Below, piece after piece: positions 16,724 through 25,638 of a stretch of 50,518 nucleotides of DNA; positions within the stretch are counted from its first letter, which is position 1, and every line of letters begins with the position of its first letter. The position numbers and the translations under genes are program-made. Location of the stretch: the NCBI GenBank assembly GCA_024275165.1, contig JAJRZQ010000025.1:1-50518 (forward strand). Direction: 5' to 3'. The notes beneath the pieces were generated by a model that ran no database searches, was not told where the DNA came from, and worked only from the letters and a program-made list of their open reading frames with translations. This DNA comes from a bacterium (GTDB lineage: Bacteria; SAR324; XYD2-FULL-50-16).

Positions 16724-17482
16724 TTATTCCAAGAAAAGCTTTTTATCCAGAGGCAGGGTTTTTTTATGCAACAGGGTTCCCCGGTAAGAATAGAGAAAAA
16801 TCGTCATGTCCGTATAAAACTCTTCTTTTGTCGAAAGCTTGTAATGGAGGGCGACCTTGCGAAATTTATTGGGGCCGATAAAAAATTGATTTCCTGATTT
16901 ATAGCTTTCGGGAAAACCGTCCTTCCCCAATTTTCCACCGGTTACGGCGGTATAGGTAATGGGGGCGACATCCTTGTTGATGAGGGAAACAAAAATATAA
17001 CCGCCGATATCTTGCGGGGGCACGGAAATATTTTGAATGCGCACATAGATGGAAAGGCGGTCGCCATGCAATTCCACCAAGGTTTTGGGAATTTCCAAAT
17101 CCAGACTCTCCACCTTAACGCTCTCGCTCCCGCCACCGATCCACAGACCCGTGGTATCCACCTCTTCTTGTTGGGTCAGGCTTTCTTCCAAGCTGCCGTC
17201 TTGCAGGGGGCTCTGGTTTGCTTTTGCCAGACGAGCTTTTTCAATCTCCTGCAGGTGGTGATTGAGGGCGATGATTTTCTTGCCTTGCGCTTGCATGGAC
17301 AGGCGCAAGGTTTTTTGTCGGGCAGAAAGCACCAAGTAATCCGAAACCATGAAAACGAGCAGCACAGAGAGCGACAACAGCGCGATCAAAGCCAACCAGA
17401 CCTTTTTTCGTTCTAAGGTAAAGGATACCGGAGAGCCGTAATTGCGTAAAATGGTAATGGTGTAGTGAACCTTTTCTTTCAT
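16724..17482 (-). CDS. Single-pass inner-membrane protein with periplasmic domain
   Basis: A 252-residue protein of unrecognised family. A basic cytoplasmic N-terminus (residues 1-27) is followed by one membrane segment (about 28-48, VWLALIALLSLSVLLVFMV), a short coiled coil (about 55-85) and a periplasmic beta-rich domain (about 110-252) containing LVELHGDRLSIYVRIQNIS and FIGPNKFRKVALHY. The domain resembles a small immunoglobulin-like or adhesion fold in pattern only. It sits four bases upstream of bactofilin, which suggests it couples a cytoplasmic filament to the envelope. The start is preceded by the weak box AAAGCGGAATTG-like purines; no alternative is better. Confidence 0.75.
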   Translation of the reverse strand: MKEKVHYTITILRNYGSPVSFTLERKKVWLALIALLSLSVLLVFMVSDYLVLSARQKTLRLSMQAQGKKIIALNHHLQEIEKARLAKANQSPLQDGSLEESLTQQEEVDTTGLWIGGGSESVKVESLDLEIPKTLVELHGDRLSIYVRIQNISVPPQDIGGYIFVSLINKDVAPITYTAVTGGKLGKDGFPESYKSGNQFFIGPNKFRKVALHYKLSTKEEFYTDMTIFLYSYRGTLLHKKTLPLDKKLFLE

Positions 17483-17507
17483 TGCGGTAAAGCGGATTTG
17501 ACTCTTG

Positions 17508-19883
17508 CTACCTTAAGGGGAAGCCCTCTTGGGCCAAAGTGGCGATCATTTTATCTTGCAAGGCCTTAATCTCATCTGGTTCCAAGGTTTTTTGGTGGTC
17601 GCGAAACAGCAGGCTTACGGATAAGGACTTCCTTTCTTTTTCTAAAGTAAATTGGTCTAAAAAGGTGACCTGAACGACCTTTTTACTGGCCTGAAACAAA
17701 AGGTCTCGCACTTGGGCAAAAGTCACCCTTTCTGGGGTCACTACAGAAAGCTCAAAATGCACCCCAGGATACCTATAAGGTTCTTGGTAACGATATTCTG
17801 CCTGATCCATCTGAAAAAGTAAATCCAAGTCGATTTCAGCCAAGGCGACTTCGCCTTTCAGCTCTTGGGATTGACAGGTTTGGGGGTGCAGGTGAAAAAT
17901 CTCGGCAAAGGTTTTTTGGCCTTGGAGCAATTCTGCTTGAATGTGAGGATGCTGGTACAGAGCCAATTGATCCGCTGCTTTTTGCCGGACCTCCAAGCCC
18001 CCCACTTGGATTTGACCGAGTAGGGAAAGCAGATCGGCTTTTAACTGATAAAAGGCCTGACCGAGTTCCCCCTTGTCGACAGAAAGACCTAAAATGAGGT
18101 GATTGCGCTCTACAATTTGCCCCTCGATTTTTTTATAGCTGCGTCCAAGTTCGAAGAGACGAAAGTGAAGGTCTTCTTTTTGGGCTTGGCGCACGCGCTC
18201 GACAAAGTGAGGAATCAAGCTGGTGCGCATCTGGCTATGGAGGTCGCTGACCGGGTTGATGAGACGCATCACCCCCTTTTGGTCCAGGCCGTAGGGAGCC
18301 TCTTTCTTATCGGTGGTCATGGGATAGCAATAAACCTCATAAAAACCCAAATCCACTAAACATTGCTGAATCCTTCGTTCCAGGCGCACCTTTGGATTCA
18401 GGCGCGGTTTTTCAATGGGAAAGCTGGGCGCCTGCGGCTCGATATGGTTAAATCCATGAATCCGCCCCACCTCTTCGATCAAGTCTTCTGCGATGGCGAT
18501 GTCTTTGGTGGCGCGAAAGCTGGGTACAACGACCTCCAAGCGGTTTTCCAACGGCTTCACCCCAAAGCCTAAACGAGTTAATATATCTATTGTTTCAGCA
18601 GATTCAATCTTTTTTCCCAAACGGCGAGAGATCAACTCCTCGCTGATTTGCAGGGGGAGCGATTCCTTTGCGGCCGCTTGATGATCAAAGAGCCCCCCGT
18701 AAAAGCTCAAATTGGGGCAGGTCAACCGCAACAGCTCCAGGGCGCGCCCCAGAGCAGGCAGGGTCAGGCTCGAATCGAGCGACTTTTCAAAGCGCTGACT
18801 CGAATCGGTGCGCAGCCCAATGCGGGTTGAGGTTTTCCGCACCGCCACGGGGTTCCAGTTCGCCGCTTCCAACAACAATTGACGGGTGGAATCCTTGACC
18901 CCCGAGCCTTCGCCCCCGACGATCCCCGCGATAACGGCCGGCCCCTGGGCATCGCAAATCAAGAGGTCTTCCGGGGTAAAAACCGCTTCCTTCCCCACCA
19001 GGGTGGAAAGCCGTTCCCCTGCTTGGGCTTGGCGGATGAGCAGTTCCCCCCCCTGGATGGCCTGAAGGTCAAAGGCGTGCATGGGCTCACCCAACTCGAG
19101 CATCACAAAATTGGTGGCATCCACCGCGTTGTTGATCGCGCGCAGGCCTAAACGATAAAGGCGGTGGCGGACCCAAGCCGGGCTGTGGGCGATTTTCACC
19201 CCGGTTATGGCCAAGGCGGAGTAGCGAGGGATTAAGGCGGGAGCCTGCAACGAAATTCGCACCGGGCAAGGGTCTTGTTTTAAGGGGAGGGCAATAACGG
19301 GGTAGGGCTTGAGCTTGACCCGATAAATAGCGGCAAGCTCACGGGCAAAGCCGTAATGCCCCCATAAATCAGGCCGATGGGTGATGGATTTGTTGTCAAT
19401 TTCCATGACCAAATCCACCTGATCCGGATAAATCTCACTCAAGGGGGTGCCCGGTTTCGCCTCTGGTTCTAAGATCATCAAACCGTCATGTTCATCCGAA
19501 AAGCCGAGTTCATCTTCGGCGCAGAGCATCCCTAAGGACTCCACCCCGCGAATTTTCACTTTTTTAAGCTTAAATCCCCCGGGAAGCTCAACCCCTAGGC
19601 CCGCAAAGGCCACCTTGTCGCCAACGGCAAAGTTCCAGGCCCCGCAAACTACCCTTTCTTGGCCTTGACCGGGGTTGATGGTCACGAGTTGCAGCTTCTC
19701 CGCGTTGGGATGGGGTTCAATGGCAATGACCTCAGCCGCTACGATGTCCTTTAGATGATTTCCCTTTGCTTCATAAGCTTCCACCTCGCAGGTAGAAAGG
19801 GTGATGGATTCCACCAAATCTTTGGGTTCGGGGCAATGGGGGAGGTCCACAAATTCTAAAATCCAGTTGAGAGAAAGCTTCAT
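17508..19883 (-). CDS. pheT: Phenylalanine-tRNA ligase beta subunit
   Basis: The beta subunit of the alpha2-beta2 enzyme that charges tRNA-Phe, with tRNA binding and editing roles. At 791 residues it has the long bacterial form. The N-terminus MKLSLNWILEFVDLP starts the family; an EMAP-like tRNA-binding domain spans about 40-150. The B3/B4 editing region is in the middle (HAFDLQAIQGGELLIRQA, LLEAANWNPVAVRKTS). B5 and the catalytic-like core follow, and a ferredoxin-fold anticodon-binding domain closes the protein (YRYPGVHFELSVV onward). Its ATG overlaps the pheS stop by four bases (ATGA), showing coupled translation. Confidence 0.96.
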   Translation of the reverse strand: MKLSLNWILEFVDLPHCPEPKDLVESITLSTCEVEAYEAKGNHLKDIVAAEVIAIEPHPNAEKLQLVTINPGQGQERVVCGAWNFAVGDKVAFAGLGVELPGGFKLKKVKIRGVESLGMLCAEDELGFSDEHDGLMILEPEAKPGTPLSEIYPDQVDLVMEIDNKSITHRPDLWGHYGFARELAAIYRVKLKPYPVIALPLKQDPCPVRISLQAPALIPRYSALAITGVKIAHSPAWVRHRLYRLGLRAINNAVDATNFVMLELGEPMHAFDLQAIQGGELLIRQAQAGERLSTLVGKEAVFTPEDLLICDAQGPAVIAGIVGGEGSGVKDSTRQLLLEAANWNPVAVRKTSTRIGLRTDSSQRFEKSLDSSLTLPALGRALELLRLTCPNLSFYGGLFDHQAAAKESLPLQISEELISRRLGKKIESAETIDILTRLGFGVKPLENRLEVVVPSFRATKDIAIAEDLIEEVGRIHGFNHIEPQAPSFPIEKPRLNPKVRLERRIQQCLVDLGFYEVYCYPMTTDKKEAPYGLDQKGVMRLINPVSDLHSQMRTSLIPHFVERVRQAQKEDLHFRLFELGRSYKKIEGQIVERNHLILGLSVDKGELGQAFYQLKADLLSLLGQIQVGGLEVRQKAADQLALYQHPHIQAELLQGQKTFAEIFHLHPQTCQSQELKGEVALAEIDLDLLFQMDQAEYRYQEPYRYPGVHFELSVVTPERVTFAQVRDLLFQASKKVVQVTFLDQFTLEKERKSLSVSLLFRDHQKTLEPDEIKALQDKMIATLAQEGFPLR

Positions 19884-20929
19884 CGACGAAAGGCCAGGTC
19901 AGCGGGCAGGGTGAAATCGCGCATGAACCCCAGACCGCCGTTGTGGAGTTCGCGAATATCGGAAATGGCATACTTCATCATGGCCAAGCGATCCAGGCCA
20001 ACGCCAAAGGCAAAACCGGAATATCGCTGGGGGTCGATTCCCCCGGAGCGCAAGACACTAGGATGGACCATGCCGCAACCTAAAAGCTCCAACCAGCCCA
20101 CCCGCTTGCAGACGCTGCAACCCTTACCGTCACAGATCAAGCAAGAGATTTCCAACTCGAACCCGGGTTCGACAAAGGGGAAATAGCCCGGGCGCAGGCG
20201 CACCTTGACCTCTTTTTCAAAAATCTCGGTGAGCATGGTTTTCATGAAATAGATCAAATGGGCAACGGAGATGTCTTCATCCACCATCATGCCTTCAATT
20301 TGGTGAAAGCAGCTATCATGGCTCGCGTCGGCTCGTTCGCAACGAAAGACCTTGCCCGAAGCGATAATCCGCAAAGGCGGCTTGAGGTATTCCATGCCGC
20401 GAATCTGAATCGTGCTGGTCTGGGTGCGTAAAAGATGCCCGTCTGTAAAGTAGAAGGTATCTTGCATATCCCGGGCAGGGTGATGCGCGGGGATGTTTAG
20501 GGCCTCGAAGTTGTAATGCTCTGTTTCGATATGGGGCCCGTCTAAAATCTGAAAACCCATGGCCGTAAAAAGCCCTTCCAACCTGCGTTGGATCAAGCTA
20601 ACGGGGTGAAAAGCGCCTAAGCCCCGATCAGCGGGGTTTAAGGTCACATCAATCCATTCGGCGTCCAGCGCCCGGGCTTGCTCGGCCTGGGCAAAGGCCT
20701 TGGTTTTTGCTTCCAAGCCCGCTTGCAGGCTTTGTTTGAGGTCGTTGATCCCCTTACCGGCGGCGGCTTTGTCTTGGGGGGGTATGGATTTGAGTTCCGC
20801 CATCAAACCGCTGAGCCGCCCTTTCTTCCCCAGGTAGGCAACCTTGAGTTCTTCTAAGGTTTTTGAGTCTCCCGCTTGTTCCAGCGCGGTCTGGAACTCT
20901 TGTTTTAACCGCTTGAGTTGTTCTTTCAT
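19880..20929 (-). CDS. pheS: Phenylalanine-tRNA ligase alpha subunit
   Basis: The catalytic alpha subunit, which activates phenylalanine with ATP and transfers it to tRNA-Phe. It has 349 residues. The N-terminal coiled-coil arm (1-85) precedes the class II core. Motif 2 lies around KVFRCERADASHDSCFHQIEG (residues near 197-217) and motif 3 is GFAFGVGLDRLAMMKY near 308. The family-typical segment DGPHIETEHYNFEALNIP is near 130. An extra Cys cluster (CLICDGKGCSVCKRVGW) sits in the core, as seen in a subset of bacterial PheS. It starts one base after the gatA stop region, so gatA, pheS and pheT are adjacent on the same strand. Confidence 0.96.
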   Translation of the reverse strand: MKEQLKRLKQEFQTALEQAGDSKTLEELKVAYLGKKGRLSGLMAELKSIPPQDKAAAGKGINDLKQSLQAGLEAKTKAFAQAEQARALDAEWIDVTLNPADRGLGAFHPVSLIQRRLEGLFTAMGFQILDGPHIETEHYNFEALNIPAHHPARDMQDTFYFTDGHLLRTQTSTIQIRGMEYLKPPLRIIASGKVFRCERADASHDSCFHQIEGMMVDEDISVAHLIYFMKTMLTEIFEKEVKVRLRPGYFPFVEPGFELEISCLICDGKGCSVCKRVGWLELLGCGMVHPSVLRSGGIDPQRYSGFAFGVGLDRLAMMKYAISDIRELHNGGLGFMRDFTLPADLAFRR

Positions 20930-20930
20930 C

Positions 20931-22394
20931 TTATAGGGCCAGTGGGGGAGGGCTCAAGGTTTGGTTTTGCTCAAACCAATGGGCAAGGCGAAATATTTTT
21001 TCTTCTTGCAAGAGACCGCCTAAAATCTGCAAGCCCACGGGCAAGCCCTCTTGAGTAAAGCCGGCGGGAACCGAAATACCGGGGATCCCCGCCAAATTAC
21101 CGGGAATGGTAAAGGCATCGGAAAGATACATCTGTAAGGGGTCGGCTAAATGGGCATTCAACTTAAAGGCCGGGGTCGGGGTCACGGGACTCACAATGGC
21201 GTCCACTTGGGTAAAGGCCTTTTGGAACTGCGCGCGAATGAGGTTTTGCACCTGCTGGGCCTTTAAGTAATAGGCATCGTAATAACCGGCGGACAAGGCA
21301 AAGGTGCCAAGCAGGATGCGCAATTTGACTTCCCGACCCAGCCCCGCCTCCCGACTCAGTTGGTAAACCTCGCCGAGGTTTTTTGCCTCCGGGGAGCGAT
21401 ACCCGTAGCGAATTCCGTCATAGCGGCCTAAGTTACTGCTCGCCTCACTGGGGGCTAAAACATAATAAGTGGCTACGGCGTGCTGGAGGTTGGGCAGGCT
21501 CACCGGGCAAATCTCCGCGCCCCCTTGTTTTAGGGTCTCTAGGTTTTCTGCAAAAACCCGTTGCACCTCTGAGTCGCAGGCAGAGAGGTCTAAATCTTGA
21601 ATCACCCCAATCTTCATTCCCTTCACCTCTTGACGCAAAGAGGCCATGAGGTCGGGCGGGGTAGCGGTTAAGCTGGTGGAATCGTTTTTGTCATGGCCCA
21701 TGATGGCTTCCAGCATTAAGGCGGCGTCTTCCACATCACGGGTCATGGGGCCTGCTTGGTCTAAACTGCTCGCGTAGGCGACGATCCCCCAACGGCTGAC
21801 GCGCCCGTAGGTCGGTTTGACCCCGACAATGCCGCAAAAGCTAGCCGGTTGGCGGATGCTGCCGCCCGTATCGGTACCCAAGGCGGCCAAGGCTTGCCCA
21901 GCGGCTACCGCAGAGGCAGAGCCCCCAGAAGAGCCCCCGGGAACCCGCTCTAAATCCCAAGGGTTTTTGGTGACCTGAAAAGCGGAGTGCTCGGTGGAGG
22001 ATCCCATGGCAAACTCATCCATATTGGTTTTACCCACTAGATTATAGCCCTGAGCCAAAAGTTTTTGGGTCACCGTGGATTCGTAAGGAGCGATGAAGTT
22101 TTTCAACATCTCGCTCGCGCAGGTGGTGGCCTGCCCCTTGATGTTGAAAATATCCTTTACCGCTATGGGCATCCCGGCTAAGGGGTTGACCTCTTCCCCT
22201 TTTTGGAGTTGTTGGTCCACCGCTTTTGCCCGCTCCATCACCGCTTCAGACTGCTCTACAGCTAAATAGCTGCCTAATCGCTGTTCTGTTTCGGTGATGC
22301 GTTGCAGCACTGATTGGGCGATTTCCTCGGTGGTGACTTCTTTGGCGAGACGCTGTTGGTGCAGGGTATGGATCGGTTTTTGGTAGAGCTTCAT
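20931..22394 (-). CDS. gatA: Asp/Glu-tRNA amidotransferase subunit A
   Basis: GatA hydrolyses glutamine to provide ammonia for converting Glu-tRNA-Gln or Asp-tRNA-Asn to the amide. The amidase triad is intact: K80 (IAVKDIF), cis-Ser S155 (PGGSSGG) and nucleophile S179 (GTDTGGSIRQP). At 487 residues it has family length. It is followed at once by pheS, so translation genes are grouped. GatB and GatC, its partners, are not in the window; the upstream strand changes to the TauE-like gene, so gatA seems detached from gatC. No clear ribosome binding site precedes the ATG at 22394. Confidence 0.95.
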   Translation of the reverse strand: MKLYQKPIHTLHQQRLAKEVTTEEIAQSVLQRITETEQRLGSYLAVEQSEAVMERAKAVDQQLQKGEEVNPLAGMPIAVKDIFNIKGQATTCASEMLKNFIAPYESTVTQKLLAQGYNLVGKTNMDEFAMGSSTEHSAFQVTKNPWDLERVPGGSSGGSASAVAAGQALAALGTDTGGSIRQPASFCGIVGVKPTYGRVSRWGIVAYASSLDQAGPMTRDVEDAALMLEAIMGHDKNDSTSLTATPPDLMASLRQEVKGMKIGVIQDLDLSACDSEVQRVFAENLETLKQGGAEICPVSLPNLQHAVATYYVLAPSEASSNLGRYDGIRYGYRSPEAKNLGEVYQLSREAGLGREVKLRILLGTFALSAGYYDAYYLKAQQVQNLIRAQFQKAFTQVDAIVSPVTPTPAFKLNAHLADPLQMYLSDAFTIPGNLAGIPGISVPAGFTQEGLPVGLQILGGLLQEEKIFRLAHWFEQNQTLSPPPLAL

Positions 22395-22571
22395 GTCGCG
22401 TTGGGATCAGGTATCAAAGCATAAAGAATCTTTTTATCCCGAACAGGGCATACTGACAAGCCCAAAGGGGGGGAAGGGCTTGCTACAATGCGTAAATCAC
22501 ATTATATTGCGGCTCAAAACTCGAGTTTTTCTTGCCTGTGCCCGGTCTGCAACCTCAAAGCATTTTGCTCT

Positions 22572-23390
22572 ATGCTCTGGTCTGAAATTTTAATCTTTCT
22601 GTTTGCCGGGGCAATGGCCGGCACCTTGGCGGGCTTGATGGGGATTGGCGGCGGAGTGATCTATGTGCCCCTGTACCTGTGGTTTTTTGCCCAACACCCT
22701 CTGCCCCATTCCTTGGCCCCCTTGGTCTCGGTATCCACCAGTTTGCTGGTGATTTTTCCTTCCATCTTAATCAGTGGTTACACCCACTACCAGGCAGGCA
22801 ACCTGCGGATTCGCCCCTTGAAGGGATTGATTCTTTCTGGGATTTTTGGGGCCTTGGCGGCAACCCTGGCCCTGCGCTATATTTCCGCCGATCCCTTTAA
22901 AACCGTCTTAGGGCTTTTTCAGCTTTATTTGGGGGGGCTCTTTGTTTTTGGCAACGCCATGCATCACCAAGAGCAGAGTACCAAAACTTGGCGCTTTTGG
23001 GGAATTGGGGCCATCGCCGGATGGATTTCCGGTTTTTTTGGGGTCGGAGGGGGGATGTTGGTCACCCCTTTGCTGCACCTCAGCGCGGGCTTTAGTTTAC
23101 CTGCTGCCGTAGGCACGGCCACGGGGTTCATGATTTTTTCTGTGGGGGTCAGCCTGCTGAGCTATTTTACCCAGAGCCTTAGCGTGGATTACGAAATCGC
23201 GGGGCTTTGGGGGAGTTTTTATCTCCCCGCTGTTGGAGCGATCCTCCCCACGGCGTTTGTTTTTAGCCGAATTGGGGCTTTGTCGGTGGGGCGCGTTCCG
23301 GCCCATAAGCTAAAAAAAGCCTTTGGCTGCCTGGTCATGGCCTTGGGGCTCTATTCAATCTCACAAGGCCTCAGGGGCCTGCTTACTTGA
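22572..23390 (+). CDS. TauE/SafE family sulfite exporter-like permease
   Basis: A 272-residue polytopic inner-membrane protein of the TSUP (TauE/SafE, DUF81) family, which moves sulfur- or carbon-containing anions. Two homologous halves each begin with the glycine-rich motif: GLMGIGGGVIYVPL near residue 17 and GFFGVGGGMLVTPLL near 157. About eight membrane segments are predicted by eye. The ATG 22572 begins right before the first membrane helix. A longer in-frame start at 22488 would add 28 residues with five cysteines, including SCLCPVC. Neither start has an ideal ribosome binding site. Substrate is unknown. The gene is divergent from gatA and its 3' end overlaps the Sco gene by eight bases. 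Confidence 0.85.
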   Translation: MLWSEILIFLFAGAMAGTLAGLMGIGGGVIYVPLYLWFFAQHPLPHSLAPLVSVSTSLLVIFPSILISGYTHYQAGNLRIRPLKGLILSGIFGALAATLALRYISADPFKTVLGLFQLYLGGLFVFGNAMHHQEQSTKTWRFWGIGAIAGWISGFFGVGGGMLVTPLLHLSAGFSLPAAVGTATGFMIFSVGVSLLSYFTQSLSVDYEIAGLWGSFYLPAVGAILPTAFVFSRIGALSVGRVPAHKLKKAFGCLVMALGLYSISQGLRGLLT

Positions 23391-24012
23391 GCATCTTGCT
23401 CAACCAATTTTCTCCAGGGGCTAAGGATGTGCTGCCCAAACCCTTCAAAAGCATTTCGGTCATTTGCAGGTATCTTTCCACCGGGCTTTTGGAGGGGAAA
23501 ATAAAACGCAAGGCACCCCCCTTATCCGTCAAATAGACCGCGCCGGTGTGATCAATGGAATAACCCAAGGCACTGCGGAGCTTTCGCTTTTGAAAAAAGG
23601 CGCTGTATTGTTTGGCCACCGCGGTGATTTCCTTCACGCTCCCGGTTAAACCGATCAGGCTTTCATCAAAGTTGATCAAATAATTTTTTAGGTTTTCCGA
23701 GGTATCCCGCTCTGGGTCGAGGGTGATAAACACCATCATCACCTTGTCTTGATTGGGACCCAACATTTTTTTCACCTTCAGCATTTCCATTAAGGTGGTG
23801 GGGCAAATATCGGGGCAATTAAGATAGCCGAAAAAAATCAAAGCGATTTTATTTTGTTTGGCTAAGTTCCAAGGTTTGCCAAACTGATCGGTGAGGGTGA
23901 AATCTCCTCCCCGCTTTTTGTATTCCTTTAAGCTTAACCGTTCCCTTGCGTACGAGGAGGTGGAAAAAACACTCAACAACAACAACAAGGTCAAAAAGCG
24001 CAATGTTTTCAT
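23383..24012 (-). CDS. SCO1/SenC family copper chaperone
   Basis: A thioredoxin-fold periplasmic protein that delivers copper to the CuA site of cytochrome c oxidase or reduces its cysteines. From ATG 24012 the protein is 209 residues with a signal peptide (1-22, ending SYA). The copper site is C66 and C70 (NCPDICPTT), with the conserved distal histidine in YSIDHTGAVYL. The start at 24012 is favoured over 24030 because GGGG lies eight bases upstream, the signal peptide begins there, and it follows the preceding gene's stop by one base. It forms a tight pair with the PCu(A)C gene. Confidence 0.92.
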   Translation of the reverse strand: MKTLRFLTLLLLLSVFSTSSYARERLSLKEYKKRGGDFTLTDQFGKPWNLAKQNKIALIFFGYLNCPDICPTTLMEMLKVKKMLGPNQDKVMMVFITLDPERDTSENLKNYLINFDESLIGLTGSVKEITAVAKQYSAFFQKRKLRSALGYSIDHTGAVYLTDKGGALRFIFPSKSPVERYLQMTEMLLKGLGSTSLAPGENWLSKMLK

Positions 24013-24013
24013 T

Positions 24014-24559
24014 TTAATGCCCCATTCCATGCATGCCCGCGTGAGGGCCCATTTTTAAGACCGGTACCTTTAGCGTCACCTTCCCCGCTTTTTTAAACTC
24101 AAAGGTAACCTGAATCTGGTCCCCTTTTTTCAGATTCTTTTTTAAGCCGATCAACATGAGGTGATAGCCCCCGTGCCGAAAGGCCAACTTGCCGCCGGCG
24201 GGGATTTTGATGGATTTCACGGGCAGCATTCGCAGGACCTCTCCTTGTTGCTTGCTTTCATGAATTTCAACGGCTTTCGCTATCTTGCTTTGCGCGCCTA
24301 GCAATTCATCTTCTACTTTTGCGGTGTTGGTCATCATCACAAAAACCACCGCCGGCACCGAAGCAATGGTCGGCAAACTGTAAGCCCCCACAATATGCAT
24401 GGCGGTGCTTTCATTGCGGATCAAGGCCGGGGCATGGGGGTGTTTTTGAATTGAGCCGCTCAAGCCGTGATTCTTCTGGGGGTGGCAGGGCTGAGGGTTG
24501 GCGGCCCATAGGGCGGCAGGAAGCAAGAGACTAATAAAAATCAGCGCAATGGGTTTCAT
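24014..24559 (-). CDS. Periplasmic PCu(A)C copper chaperone
   Basis: A 181-residue exported protein (signal peptide 1-19, ending LWAA) of the PCu(A)C/DUF461 family, which carries Cu(I) to Sco or directly to oxidase CuA. The family motif H(M)x10M...HxM is visible as AMHIVGAYSLPT followed by FVMMTN, and later GGYHLMLIGL. Additional His residues at both ends (NPQPCHPQKNH and GPHAGMHGMGH) may bind metal. It starts the two-gene unit PCu(A)C-Sco and is divergent from cyoE. The region 24560-24753 before it holds a repeated TCGCGA box and no gene. Confidence 0.9.
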   Translation of the reverse strand: MKPIALIFISLLLPAALWAANPQPCHPQKNHGLSGSIQKHPHAPALIRNESTAMHIVGAYSLPTIASVPAVVFVMMTNTAKVEDELLGAQSKIAKAVEIHESKQQGEVLRMLPVKSIKIPAGGKLAFRHGGYHLMLIGLKKNLKKGDQIQVTFEFKKAGKVTLKVPVLKMGPHAGMHGMGH

Positions 24560-24664
24560 GCGAAATTTCCTTCAAAGGGGGGTTGGCTTGTGTAGAATAT
24601 AAGCCTAAGCTCTCCAAGGTACAGAGGCAAGGTTTTTTGCTACTCAAAGCGGGAAAAAACCACC

Positions 24665-24687
24665 CCTCGCGAATCGGCCCTCGCGAA
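24665..24687. promoter_or_regulatory. Paired CCTCGCGAA boxes in the Sco-CyoE divergent region
   Basis: CCTCGCGAA occurs at 24665-24673 and again at 24679-24687, 14 bases apart, each with the palindromic core TCGCGA. Lying between divergent copper and haem-assembly genes, they are a candidate operator. No regulator gene is nearby. A weak promoter for cyoE (TTGCTG, 17 bases, CATAAA; 24696-24724) follows. Confidence 0.3.
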
Positions 24688-24753
24688 GTTCTTAGTTGCT
24701 GCAATACTACAAAGCTGGCATAAATAATCCTTTTAGCCGGCTTAATATTCTAA

Positions 24754-25629
24754 ATGAATCCATTTTTACCGCTCCTAAAGCTCACCAAGCCTAGAATTTT
24801 CTTAGCCATTGGCCTGACATCCTGGTTGGGCTTTTTTTTAAAAGAAGACTTCTTCAACTTTCGTTTTGTCGATTCGGTGATGCTCTTTTTATGTACCGCT
24901 TTGGCCAGTAGCTCTGGAGCGGTCTTCAATCACTATTTCGAGCGCAAGACCGATGCCTTGATGCCTCGCACCCAAAAGCGCCCCCTCGTCAACGCGGATC
25001 AAGGCACTCTAACCTTGGCCTTAGCCTTTGGCGCTCTTTTGGGTCTCTTGGGCCATGGTTTGAGTTGGTACTTGTTTGGCATGGTCAGCGCCTTTTGGCT
25101 TTTTATGGGCTGGATCAACTATGTGGTGTTTTATACCCTGATCTTTAAGCACCACAGCCACTGGAATGTCACCATTGGCAGCTTTGCCTCCAGTTTTGCC
25201 GTGCTTGCGGGGGACACCGCCTTTTCAGGGGAACTCACCACCAAAGGAATACTGCTTTCTTTGCTCCTGTTTTTTTGGAACCCTGCCCACTTTTGGAACC
25301 TCACCGCCTTATATCAAACCGATTACGAAGCGGCCAAGATCCCCATGCTCACCTCTTGGGTCGGGCGGAAAAAGGTGGTGGGGATGATTCTTCTGCACCT
25401 GTTGGCCGTCTTGGCTTGCGTATATGGGCTATGGCATTTCGGCAACCTCGGCCTCATCTACTTGATCGGCGGTTTGGGCACTTGGGGCCTTTTTTTCGCC
25501 TTGAACCTGCAAAACTACTTTGTTTTGAGTGACCGTTATTTTAAGCGAAATTTCATTATCTCCAACATCTATCTTCTGGTTTTGTACTTTACCGTGGTGC
25601 TGGACCGGATTTATCCATTTTACTTGTAA
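24754..25629 (+). CDS. ctaB: Protoheme IX farnesyltransferase (haem O synthase)
   Basis: This UbiA-family inner-membrane prenyltransferase attaches farnesyl to haem b to make haem O for haem-copper oxidases. At 291 residues it has normal length and about eight or nine hydrophobic spans. The family signature is FNHYFERKTDALMPRTQKRP (near residues 51-70). The second polar loop has WNPAHFWNLTALYQTDYEAA and PMLTSW, also conserved. It is divergent from the PCu(A)C-Sco pair, and the three genes together serve oxidase assembly. Oxidase subunits themselves are not in the window. LeuB follows after nine bases. Confidence 0.92.
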   Translation: MNPFLPLLKLTKPRIFLAIGLTSWLGFFLKEDFFNFRFVDSVMLFLCTALASSSGAVFNHYFERKTDALMPRTQKRPLVNADQGTLTLALAFGALLGLLGHGLSWYLFGMVSAFWLFMGWINYVVFYTLIFKHHSHWNVTIGSFASSFAVLAGDTAFSGELTTKGILLSLLLFFWNPAHFWNLTALYQTDYEAAKIPMLTSWVGRKKVVGMILLHLLAVLACVYGLWHFGNLGLIYLIGGLGTWGLFFALNLQNYFVLSDRYFKRNFIISNIYLLVLYFTVVLDRIYPFYL

Positions 25630-25638
25630 GAAATAACC

